From assembly GCA_029879725.1 (NCBI GenBank), contig JAOUPR010000035.1, forward strand, positions 1 through 36,148: a stretch of 36,148 nt of DNA, given 5' to 3'. Below are positions 1 through 7,137 of the stretch, piece by piece (the stretch's first letter is position 1; each line of letters starts with the position of its first letter). This DNA comes from Gemmatimonadota bacterium. GTDB taxonomy: Bacteria; Gemmatimonadota; Gemmatimonadetes; Longimicrobiales; Gaopeijiaceae. A program made the translations under genes and the position numbers. The notes below the pieces were generated by a model, which had not been told where the DNA came from, did no database searches, and worked only from the letters and a program-made list of their open reading frames with translations.

Positions 1-2423
1 AGAAGGACGCAGAAGGGACCCCCATCGAAGCGCCCGAGACCATGTTCTGGCGGGTGGCGCGCACCATCGCCGACGTGGACGCCGACTACGGCGCGTCCGA
101 GGCGGCGGTGGAAGAGGTGGCCCGCCAGTTCTACGACCTCATGATCTCCGGCCGGTTCGAGCCGAACTCGCCCACGCTCATGAACGCCGGTCGTCCGCTG
201 GGGCAGCTGTCGGCCTGTTTCGTCCTTCCGGTGGAGGACGCGCTCTCCAATGGTGAGAGCGGGATCTACGACACGCTCAAGTCCATGGCGCTCGTCCACC
301 AGTCGGGTGGAGGCACCGGGTTCTCGTTTTCCCGGCTCCGCCCCGAGGGGTCGCAGGTCCGGTCCACCATGGGGGTCGCCTCCGGGGCGGTCTCGTTCAT
401 GAAGCTCTACGACGCCAGCACCGAGGTCGTGAAGCAGGGCGGCACGCGCAGGGGGGCCAACATGGGGATCCTGCGGGTGGACCATCCCGATATCCGGGAG
501 TTCATCGCCTGCAAGAACGACACGACCCAGATCACGAACTTCAACATCTCTGTGGCCATCACCGACGCCTTCATGGAGGCGGTCTCCGCGGGCGCGAAGT
601 ACGACCTGGTGAACCCGCGCACCCGCGAAGTGGTGGGCCAGGAGGACGCGCGCGAGATCTTCGACCTCATCGTCCACGGCGCGTGGCTCACCGGCGAGCC
701 CGGCACCTTCTTCATCGACCGGGCCAACGAGTACAACCCGGTCCCCAGGCTGGGGAGCTACGAGGCCACGAACCCGTGCGGGGAGCAGCCCCTCCTTCCC
801 TACGACGTCTGCAACCTGGGTAGCGTGAACCTGGGCCGGTTCGTCCGCGAGGACGCCCGCCCCGGAGTGGATCCGGATCAGGGGATCGACTGGGATCACC
901 TCAGGACCGTCGTACACCTGGCCGTCCACTTCCTGGACAACGTCATCGACGCCAACCGCTATCCTCTCCCGGCCATCCACGATCTCGCGCAGAACATCCG
1001 CCGGATCGGGCTGGGGGTCATGGGTTGGGCCGACATGCTCGTCCGCCTCGGTATCCCCTACGATTCCGCCGAGGGCGTGGATCTCGCCCGCAAGGTCATG
1101 GGCTTCCTGGACGAGGAGGCGCGCAGGGCGTCGGAGAAGCTGGCGGAGTCCCGCGGGGTATTCACCGCCTGGAAGGAGTCCATCTGGGGTCCCGACAAGA
1201 CATGTGCGCGGCGTGAAGACGGTTCGCGCATCCGGGAGCGGCGCACGCTCCGGAACTGCAACCTCACCACGGTGGCGCCCACGGGGACCATCTCCATCTT
1301 CGCGGGGTGTTCCGGCGGGATCGAGCCCCTCTTCGCCGTGGCGTTCATGAGGAACCAGGCGGGCGCCATGATGCCCGACGTGAACCCGGACTTCGTTCGG
1401 ATCGCCCAGGACCAGGGCTGGTACTCCGACGAGCTCATGGAGCGCATCGCCGCCGAAGGGCACATCCACTTCGACGAAGTGCCCGAGGAGGTACAACGGA
1501 CCTTCCGTACCGCCCACGACATCACGCCCGAGTGGCACGTGCGCATGCAGGCGGCGTTCCAGGAGCACACCGACTCCGCCATCTCCAAGACCACCAACTT
1601 CCCCTTCGAGGCCACCGAGGAGGACGTGCGCGAGATCTATCGCCTCGCCTTCGATCTCGGATGCAAGGGTGTGACGGTGTACCGGGACGGCTCGCGCCAG
1701 GGTCAGGTGCTCTCCACCGGGAAGACCGGGAAGCAGGAAGAGGGGTCCTCCGCCGAGAACGAGCAGCGCATCGCCGATCTCGAGCACCAACTCGCGGATG
1801 CCCGCGAGGAGGCCCATCGCCTTCGGGTCGATCTGGAAGCCGTCCGTCAGCAGAGCGCCCAGGACGACCGCAACGCCGCCGCGGCCCGGCACAAGCGTCA
1901 GCGCCCGGCGGTTCTCAAGGGACATACCATGAAGATGATGTCGCCCCTGGGCGACCTCTACGTGACCGTCAACGAAGACGAGGGCGGGCGTCCGTTCGAG
2001 GTGTTCTGCACGCTGGGGAAGGCCGGAGGTGCGGCCATGGCCGACGCCGAGGCGATCGGGCGGCTCATCTCGCTGGCACTCCGGTCGGGTATCTCCATCG
2101 GGCAGGTCCGGGACCAGCTGCGGGGGATCTCGTGCGACCGCGCGGTGGGCGTGGGCCCCAACAAGGTCCTGTCACTCCCCGACGCCATCGGGCAGGCCGT
2201 GGAGCGCTACCTGGGGGAGAAGGAAGGCGTTCAGGAAGCGCTTCCCCTCAAGGTCACGGCTCCACGGGGCGCGACGCAGGCTCAGCGTGAGGTGTCGAAC
2301 ACCTTCCACGACCACCAGCAGCAGACGTTCCTCGGATCGTGTCCCGAGTGCAGCGCGGGACAACTCGCGTACATCGAGGGGTGTGTGAAGTGTCACATCT
2401 GCGGGTACAGCGAGTGCGGCTGA
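1..2423 (+). CDS. nrdJ: Coenzyme B12-dependent (class II) ribonucleoside-diphosphate reductase, 3' part
   Basis: Reduces ribonucleotides to deoxyribonucleotides using adenosylcobalamin as radical source, supplying DNA precursors in the cytoplasm with or without oxygen. The frame is already open at base 3 and reads sensible protein before the first ATG (base 42), so the true start lies before the window; about 807 codons are visible. The family signature NPCGEQPL is encoded at about 771-794, with its cysteine at 777-779. A coiled, Q/R/A-rich linker (about 1750-1910) leads to a TSCPD-type domain (about 1921-2210). The protein ends with a cysteine-rich tail, CPEC then CVKCHIC and a last Cys (about 2340-2418), which fits the zinc-binding/redox-relay tail of long NrdJ proteins. 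It ends 6 bases before a convergent gene. Identification is firm; the N-terminal part, including any ATP cone, cannot be seen. Confidence 0.95.
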   Translation, partial: KDAEGTPIEAPETMFWRVARTIADVDADYGASEAAVEEVARQFYDLMISGRFEPNSPTLMNAGRPLGQLSACFVLPVEDALSNGESGIYDTLKSMALVHQSGGGTGFSFSRLRPEGSQVRSTMGVASGAVSFMKLYDASTEVVKQGGTRRGANMGILRVDHPDIREFIACKNDTTQITNFNISVAITDAFMEAVSAGAKYDLVNPRTREVVGQEDAREIFDLIVHGAWLTGEPGTFFIDRANEYNPVPRLGSYEATNPCGEQPLLPYDVCNLGSVNLGRFVREDARPGVDPDQGIDWDHLRTVVHLAVHFLDNVIDANRYPLPAIHDLAQNIRRIGLGVMGWADMLVRLGIPYDSAEGVDLARKVMGFLDEEARRASEKLAESRGVFTAWKESIWGPDKTCARREDGSRIRERRTLRNCNLTTVAPTGTISIFAGCSGGIEPLFAVAFMRNQAGAMMPDVNPDFVRIAQDQGWYSDELMERIAAEGHIHFDEVPEEVQRTFRTAHDITPEWHVRMQAAFQEHTDSAISKTTNFPFEATEEDVREIYRLAFDLGCKGVTVYRDGSRQGQVLSTGKTGKQEEGSSAENEQRIADLEHQLADAREEAHRLRVDLEAVRQQSAQDDRNAAAARHKRQRPAVLKGHTMKMMSPLGDLYVTVNEDEGGRPFEVFCTLGKAGGAAMADAEAIGRLISLALRSGISIGQVRDQLRGISCDRAVGVGPNKVLSLPDAIGQAVERYLGEKEGVQEALPLKVTAPRGATQAQREVSNTFHDHQQQTFLGSCPECSAGQLAYIEGCVKCHICGYSECG

Positions 2424-2429
2424 CGGCGG

Positions 2430-3269
2430 TCAGCGCTCCATCGCCTCCAGGCGCTGCGCGGCCCGCTGCTGGTAGCGCACGTCGGCGGCCCTGATCGGTT
2501 CGAGTTCCATGGCCCTGCGGTACGACGCGGCCGCCTCTTCGGGGCGGTCGCGGTCGTAGTGCAGGGACCCCATCTCGAAGTGATGCATGGGCTCCGCCGG
2601 CGCGAGGGCGACTGCCCGGGTCAGGTGGTGCTCCGCCTTGTCCCACGATGCGTCGGAGAGAGCGTCCCCGCCCAGGAGCGTCGTGGCGAGGAACCGCGTG
2701 ATCCGTCCCAGTCGCATGACGGCGGCGTGGAGCCGCCCCTGCAGGTGGTGCGCGCCCGCGTGTAGGGAGTCCCGTTCGAGGACCCAGGACGATTCCTTCC
2801 ATGCGGCGTCCGCCATGCGGATCTTGGTGCGCCCACCTTCGATGTCGGCGGTGAGCCCCGACGAGGCGGCCAGCCAGTAGTGTCCTTCGATCCCTTCGGG
2901 CTGAAGGGCGACGGCGCGGAGGGCGTATCCGCGAGCGCGTGCGAGGGCTTCCCTGGCGGCCTCCACGTCCGTGAGCGCCGCGGCGAATTCCGTGCCGGCC
3001 CGGGCCGTGGCGGCCTGAAGCCGGGCGTCGGTGGAATCCTCGGAAACCCGCTGTTCCAACGCGCGGAATTCGGCTTCGTGGGTGGCCAACGACAACCGGA
3101 CCCGTGGCGGAACCACGGCCCCGATGGGCGGGAGGGTCATCCGGAGCGTGTCCCGCGACGTTCCCACGTCCTGCGAACGGGCGGGCCCGACCAGGACGGC
3201 CAGTGCGGCGGCGCTCGTCACCACGCCCCGGACGAGGCGACCTCCGGGGCCTGGTGACGAGGACTTCAT
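2430..3269 (-). CDS. Exported TPR-like protein, last gene of the GMC operon
   Basis: The predicted 279-residue protein starts at an ATG (3269) 11 bases after the stop of the membrane-protein gene upstream. Residues 1-33 form a signal peptide: basic start, hydrophobic core AAALAVLVG, cleavage near ARS-QD. The rest is helical and Ala/Arg/Glu-rich. The last third has TPR-like spacing (HHFEMGSLHYDRDRPEEAA, then RRAMELEP), so it is probably a periplasmic scaffold or partner protein. It is clearly paralogous to the protein at 13327-14148: both contain SLHAGA, a G-x-L-x3-VM stretch, an SW-D/E-K segment, RAV-x-LAP and DRP-x-EA in the same order. I do not recognise a named family and cannot give a biochemical role. 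Position suggests it serves the oxidoreductase operon. The frame stays open further upstream, but that extension only overlaps the membrane-protein gene and is not real. Confidence 0.75.
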   Translation of the reverse strand: MKSSSPGPGGRLVRGVVTSAAALAVLVGPARSQDVGTSRDTLRMTLPPIGAVVPPRVRLSLATHEAEFRALEQRVSEDSTDARLQAATARAGTEFAAALTDVEAAREALARARGYALRAVALQPEGIEGHYWLAASSGLTADIEGGRTKIRMADAAWKESSWVLERDSLHAGAHHLQGRLHAAVMRLGRITRFLATTLLGGDALSDASWDKAEHHLTRAVALAPAEPMHHFEMGSLHYDRDRPEEAAASYRRAMELEPIRAADVRYQQRAAQRLEAMER

Positions 3270-3280
3270 CGTCGGAGACC

Positions 3281-4099
3281 TCAGGCGCCCGGGTCCAGGG
3301 ACCGGATCGCCGACACCACCGTGACCAGGATTCCCACCCAGATGGACGCGTACAGCGGTACGAAGTACTGACGCTTCTGGAGCATCTCCGGATGGAGAAT
3401 GGGCTTGCCCGCGAACTTGCCGCGGGGAACCGACGGGAAGAAGAACGTCTTGTACGTCTCCAGGGTGGCCACGGTGAAGCCGATGGCGCTCAAGGCGATG
3501 ATCGGATAGGAGGGGGTGAACCTCGAGATCAGGAGGCCCCAGAGGAGCGCCGACACCGGGCTGCGGAAGAACTTCAACGTCTCGAATCCCTCGATGGGGG
3601 CATCCTTGAAGGCGCCTCCGAACGCGGAGAACCACCCACCGAAGCTCGCCACCAGGGCGATGCGACCGAGGGCCGCCTGGGGATTTTCGGCGGGCTGGAG
3701 CGCCCGTGCCGCCATGAGGAGGACGAGGGCGAGGCAGACCATCCCCACGCCGACCGCCACCCGGACCATCAGACTCTGGATCACCCGCCCCATGACGTGG
3801 AATTGCATGGGAATGAAGTACTTGGACTGATCTTCGTTCCGCAGGTAGGTCTTGTAGAACTCGGTTACGGCCCGCTCCAGGGCGTAGGTCATCCCGAAGA
3901 GTATCAGCGCGCCACCGGCACTGGTGGCATGGATCCCCGTCACCGTCGCGGCCACGGGCGCCAGCACGAGCCCCACCATGGTGCTCCGGAGGTACTTGGG
4001 CACGGTGAACCCTTCGTGGATGGCGTCTTTGTACATCCCCCATGTCGAGATATGGGCGCCCACCGCCATTCCGATGAGCACGTCCATGAGGTACGTCAT
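3281..4099 (-). CDS. Polytopic membrane protein with tandem internal duplication, function unknown
   Basis: A 272-residue protein starting at ATG 4099, with AAGGAGAG upstream as ribosome site; the ATG overlaps the stop of the upstream oxidoreductase (ATGA). It is strongly hydrophobic with about six to eight membrane segments. The two halves share a motif: K24-D-A-x2-E-G-F-x3-K35-x2-R-S is repeated exactly 141 residues later as K165-D-A-x2-E-G-F-x3-K176-x2-R-S. A second shared element, Y-K-T followed by an aromatic residue, recurs at 82-85 and 216-219. This indicates an old tandem duplication and probably pseudo-twofold symmetry. I do not recognise the family. Sitting between two dehydrogenases and an exported protein, it could be a transporter, an electron-transfer anchor or a lipid-substrate binding subunit; none of these can be chosen from sequence. 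It has no obvious haem-ligand pattern or cysteine pairs. Confidence 0.8.
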   Translation of the reverse strand: MTYLMDVLIGMAVGAHISTWGMYKDAIHEGFTVPKYLRSTMVGLVLAPVAATVTGIHATSAGGALILFGMTYALERAVTEFYKTYLRNEDQSKYFIPMQFHVMGRVIQSLMVRVAVGVGMVCLALVLLMAARALQPAENPQAALGRIALVASFGGWFSAFGGAFKDAPIEGFETLKFFRSPVSALLWGLLISRFTPSYPIIALSAIGFTVATLETYKTFFFPSVPRGKFAGKPILHPEMLQKRQYFVPLYASIWVGILVTVVSAIRSLDPGA

Positions 4100-5103
4100 G
4101 AGAGACTCTCCTTTGTGGAGGGAGGGGGTGATTGCAGGGCGGTTGCATACGCCTGCTCGACGAGCGCGATGTCTCGCCTGGCCATGTCGAGTGTCATACG
4201 AGGCGTCCGCCCCGTGGTCAAGGCTTCGATGAAGTCGCGGAACATGGCGCGGAACCCGAGGAGATCCGTGGGCCCCGGAATGGTCAGCGACGGTCTGCGC
4301 CCCGACCGGAGAAGGAAGAGCCCGTTGGACTCGAAGAGGATGGACCCGTTCGTTCCCCAGATGCGGGACAGACGGAGCCCCTTCAACGTGCTGCGGATCT
4401 CCCACGAGTAGGAGAGGCTTCCAACTGCCCCCTGGGCGTACTCGCCCACCAGGAGGGCGCTCCGTTCGTAGGTGGCCGGCGAGCCGGGGAAGAAGCCGCG
4501 CACCGTGGTGAGGTCCAGACCCAGGTTGGCCATGAAGTTCACCCAGTGCACCCCGCCCTCGAAGAGCGCTCCTCCCCCTGAGGCCGACGGGTCGTTCCGC
4601 CACCCCGACGTGGTCTGGAGCTTCACCGCGTTGAGCTGGACGAACCGCACCTGCCCCAGGACGCCCGAACCGACGGTCTCCCGGATTCTCTCCAGCGTGG
4701 GCTTGTAGAAGTAGTTCTCCGCGACCAGGACCGTCCGTCCCGCACGCTCCGCGACCCGGGCGACTTCATCGAAGTCCTCGGCGTGGAGGAAGGCGGGCTT
4801 CTCGACGATCACGTGCTTTCCCGCTTCCAGTGCCTGCAACGTCAGGGGGAGGTGTCGGTCCGGCGGTGTGGTGACCATCACGGCGTCCACGGCGGCGCTG
4901 GTCATGGCATCGGCGTACGACGAATAGTGCCCGGCACCCTTCACTTCGGCGCACAGGTCCCGCGCCACGTCGGGGTCGCGGCTCGCGTAGAATCGCCGGA
5001 GCGCGGGAAAGTGGCGGGCCAGGGTGCGGCCGTGCCTTCGGGCCACCGCGCCGCACCCCAGGAACGCTATCGAGAGATCCGCCTCCCCGGATCGCGTACT
5101 CAT
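4096..5103 (-). CDS. Gfo/Idh/MocA-family NAD(P)-dependent oxidoreductase
   Basis: A 335-residue soluble dehydrogenase. The N-terminal Rossmann fold carries the dinucleotide motif G16-C-G-A near SIAFLGCGAV. The family signature EKP is at 101-103, where the lysine is the expected catalytic residue. The C-terminal half has the usual beta-sheet substrate domain (GGGALFEGGVHWVNF region). Family members oxidise or reduce sugars, inositols and related alcohols, some via 3-keto intermediates, using NAD(P). The exact substrate is not readable here. The ATG at 5103 overlaps the stop of the GMC gene in an ATGA, and its own stop overlaps the next ATG the same way, so the three products are probably made in step. 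It should be cytoplasmic, since no signal peptide is seen. Confidence 0.88.
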   Translation of the reverse strand: MSTRSGEADLSIAFLGCGAVARRHGRTLARHFPALRRFYASRDPDVARDLCAEVKGAGHYSSYADAMTSAAVDAVMVTTPPDRHLPLTLQALEAGKHVIVEKPAFLHAEDFDEVARVAERAGRTVLVAENYFYKPTLERIRETVGSGVLGQVRFVQLNAVKLQTTSGWRNDPSASGGGALFEGGVHWVNFMANLGLDLTTVRGFFPGSPATYERSALLVGEYAQGAVGSLSYSWEIRSTLKGLRLSRIWGTNGSILFESNGLFLLRSGRRPSLTIPGPTDLLGFRAMFRDFIEALTTGRTPRMTLDMARRDIALVEQAYATALQSPPPSTKESLS

Positions 5104-6731
5104 CGTGACACCTCCCGTCCGTTCTCGCCGTGGACGTGCATTGGGATCCGGAGTTCCGTCCACATGTCCTGACGTGCGTCCCTCGGTCCGGTGAGCGAGG
5201 CACGTCCGGCGAGGTGGGACGCGCATCGCAGGGCGTTGGCCGCGATCGTGAGGCTGGGGTTCACCGCTCCGGCGCGGGGCATGAAACTCCCGTCGACGAC
5301 CCGGAGATTGTCGATTCCCCGGAACCGGCCGAAGCCGTCCAGGGGTGACGTGCGCGCGTCCTCACCCATGCGGACGGTGCCCACGGCGTGGGAAAACGTC
5401 TTGATGCGGTAGCAGGTCGTGAACACCGCTCCGGCTCCACGCAGGATCCGGCCCGCGACGCGAGCGAGCGACCGCCGGGCGTCCATGTCGCGCTGGGTGT
5501 AGCTGTGGTGGACCACCCCCTGGGGAACGCCGAACCGATCGCTGTGCTTGCGGCTGAGCGTCACGCGGTTGTCCCGGCAGGGCTCGTCCTCGGCGATGAC
5601 CAGGAGTCCGGTGGAGTGATCGGCGATGACGTCTCCCAGCCCCGCGGCCCACGACGGTACACGATCCTGGACCATCCCCACCGGCGGCGGATGGATCGAC
5701 TGGATGCACCCGAGCTTGGGCCGGTCGTGTTCGCCGCCGTACAGGTCATGGATACCGACCTGCTTGTGGAAGCTCCTGGATCCCTCGAGTACCCCCGGAA
5801 AGAGTCCGAACACCAGGGCGTTGCTGTGACGCATGAGCGTCCGCCCCACGGAGTCACCGGCCGGATTGGCCTGGGCGAGCCCGGACGCCAGGATCAGTTG
5901 CGGCGAGGCCAGCGCTCCGGCGGAGAGAATGTAGTGATGTCCCCTGGCGATCCATCTGAAGCCGGAGCCGCGGTCCACGCATTCCACGCCGGTCACCCGG
6001 TGATTCCGGTAGAGGAGTCGTACCGCCACGGTGTCCGACACCAGCGTGAGACCCCGAGCCACCAGGTCGGGAAGGACCGACGTCCCCGGGTCGGACTTGG
6101 ATCCCAGGGCACAGGCGTGTCCGTCGCAGGTGCCACAACGGACGCACGCGGCACGCGCCCCCTTTCCCGTGAAATCTATGGCCAACGGGAGATGGAAGGG
6201 GGTGAGTCCGAGACGTTCCGAACTGTCCCAGACCAGACGGGCAGGTCCGAGCAGGTCCGGTGCCCGTTGAGGGTACGGCCCACTTCTCCAGGGCGCGGTG
6301 GGATCGCCCGACTCTCGACCGGCCACGCCGAGGATCCGCTCCGCCCAGAGGTAGTAGGGCTCGATGTCGGCGTACGTGAACGGCCATCGGCCCGGGGCGT
6401 CTCCACGCACGTCCAGCGGCGCGGAAAAATCCACCTCCCTCATCCGCATGGAGACCGCTCCGTAGAACACGGCGGGACCGCCCACGCAGTGGTACGAGCC
6501 GGAGGTGCCGGGGTCGTCTCCATGGACCCTGAACGCACTCTCCACCGAATAGTGCGGGCTGCGTTCCAACACGGAGTCCGGGGCCCAGCAGTCCGGGGTC
6601 CGCGCGACGGTGGATCCGCGTTCGAGCATGAGAACCCGAAGCCCCGAGTCGATGAGCGGGCGAGCCGCCATGGCGCCGCCCATGCCGCTCCCGATGATCA
6701 CGGCGTCGAAGCGGGAAAGTCGAGCCACCAT
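5100..6731 (-). CDS. GMC-family FAD-dependent oxidoreductase with cysteine cluster
   Basis: A 543-residue flavoprotein. The FAD-binding motif GSGMGGAMAA lies at 14-23, and the C-terminal GMC signature holds the likely catalytic His448 (SHAVGTVRMG) and Asn491 (NPSLTI). A middle segment has cysteines C196-x2-C199-x2-C202-x4-C207, a spacing able to bind an iron-sulfur cluster or metal; some GMC subfamilies carry a similar Cys-rich stretch. GMC enzymes oxidise alcohols such as glucose, glycosides, choline or sterols and pass electrons to oxygen or an acceptor. No signal peptide is seen, so the enzyme is probably cytoplasmic. Start choice: ATG 6731 has GGGAGGTGG just upstream; longer extensions lack homologous-looking sequence. 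It heads the minus-strand operon, with a 10-bp inverted repeat 23 bases before the ATG. Substrate unknown. Confidence 0.9.
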   Translation of the reverse strand: MVARLSRFDAVIIGSGMGGAMAARPLIDSGLRVLMLERGSTVARTPDCWAPDSVLERSPHYSVESAFRVHGDDPGTSGSYHCVGGPAVFYGAVSMRMREVDFSAPLDVRGDAPGRWPFTYADIEPYYLWAERILGVAGRESGDPTAPWRSGPYPQRAPDLLGPARLVWDSSERLGLTPFHLPLAIDFTGKGARAACVRCGTCDGHACALGSKSDPGTSVLPDLVARGLTLVSDTVAVRLLYRNHRVTGVECVDRGSGFRWIARGHHYILSAGALASPQLILASGLAQANPAGDSVGRTLMRHSNALVFGLFPGVLEGSRSFHKQVGIHDLYGGEHDRPKLGCIQSIHPPPVGMVQDRVPSWAAGLGDVIADHSTGLLVIAEDEPCRDNRVTLSRKHSDRFGVPQGVVHHSYTQRDMDARRSLARVAGRILRGAGAVFTTCYRIKTFSHAVGTVRMGEDARTSPLDGFGRFRGIDNLRVVDGSFMPRAGAVNPSLTIAANALRCASHLAGRASLTGPRDARQDMWTELRIPMHVHGENGREVSR

Positions 6732-6753
6732 CCACCACCTCCCGGAAACTGGT

Positions 6754-6778
6754 GGGCGCGTGGCGTTACCACGCGCCC
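6754..6778 (-). promoter_or_regulatory. Perfect 10-bp inverted repeat in the leader of the GMC operon
   Basis: GGGCGCGTGG (6754-6763), a five-base loop, then CCACGCGCCC (6769-6778). It lies 23 bases before the GMC start codon, directly ahead of the ribosome site. As RNA it would be a very stable hairpin next to the initiation region; as DNA it could be an operator. Which one is not decidable from sequence. Confidence 0.55.
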
Positions 6779-6860
6779 GAAAGTCCACGATGACCCCGAC
6801 CGGTGGGGATCGTCTCCCCGCCGGCACGTGAAGGCTATCCGGAGCGATGGCCCGCGGGCA

Positions 6861-6921
6861 TACGTAGCCACGGGAATGCGCCGGGGCCCGGTTACGTAGG
6901 CACCGGGCCGGATGTACGTAG
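6861..6921. promoter_or_regulatory. Triple TACGTAG site cluster (candidate operator)
   Basis: The heptamer TACGTAG, containing the palindrome TACGTA, occurs at 6861-6867, 6893-6899 and 6915-6921, all in the same orientation. The middle copy sits in the loop of an inverted repeat, GGCCCGGT (6885-6892) with ACCGGGCC (6902-6909). I noticed no other TACGTA in the window, although I did not count exhaustively. Short palindromes of this kind are typical targets of LuxR/NarL-type HTH dimers, so the adjacent LAL protein is the natural candidate ligand (inference). Confidence 0.5.
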
Positions 6922-7013
6922 AAGGATCATCCTCCGGCGTTGCGGGCCGGGAGGTGAATGAACGGGTGCAGGGGGAGGAGCGGACCCTGGGGGGAACTCC
7001 TCCGCAAGGAGGA

Positions 7014-7041
7014 TTGCCACCGGGCCCCCCGAAAGTCAAAT
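7014..7041 (+). promoter_or_regulatory. Possible sigma-70-like promoter for the LAL regulator
   Basis: TTGCCA (7014-7019), a 16-base spacer and TCAAAT (7036-7041) resemble -35 and -10 boxes (5/6 and 4/6 matches to the E. coli consensus), in an otherwise very GC-rich stretch. It would give a leader of about 90 bases before the ATG at 7138. Promoter rules for this organism are unknown, so this is tentative. Confidence 0.3.
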
Positions 7042-7137
7042 GGCACGACGGGCCGGCGGGTCCGCGCCTATCGCGCAGGGCTCCTCACCCCTTAGCTTTT
7101 TCACGTCGCAGCGACCATCTCATCCGCCGATTCCGCC

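Larger units (their letters stand above)
6732..7137. promoter_or_regulatory. Divergent control region between the GMC operon and the LAL regulator
   Basis: A 406-base stretch with no convincing gene. From left to right it holds a 10-bp inverted repeat (6754-6778), three TACGTAG copies (6861, 6893, 6915), an 8-bp inverted repeat enclosing the middle copy (6885-6909), a small hairpin with a GCAA loop (6998-7013), and a promoter-like pair for the rightward gene (7014-7041). The density of symmetric elements, and its place between a regulator and an operon read the other way, make it a likely regulatory hub. That it is bound by the neighbouring LuxR-type protein is inference. Confidence 0.6.

Noticed and set aside
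2430..4148. Long minus-strand open frame that would fuse the TPR protein to about 290 extra N-terminal residues
   Set aside because: The extension is Gly/Arg/Pro-rich shadow of the membrane-protein gene; a proper signal peptide starts at 3269.
5100..6731. GMC enzyme as a Tat-exported dehydrogenase
   Set aside because: The N-terminus goes directly into the FAD-binding fold; no twin-arginine or hydrophobic leader is present.
6998..7013. TCCTCC-GCAA-GGAGGA hairpin as a terminator or riboswitch
   Set aside because: Only a six-bp stem, no T run and no further conserved structure seen; kept only as part of the control region.
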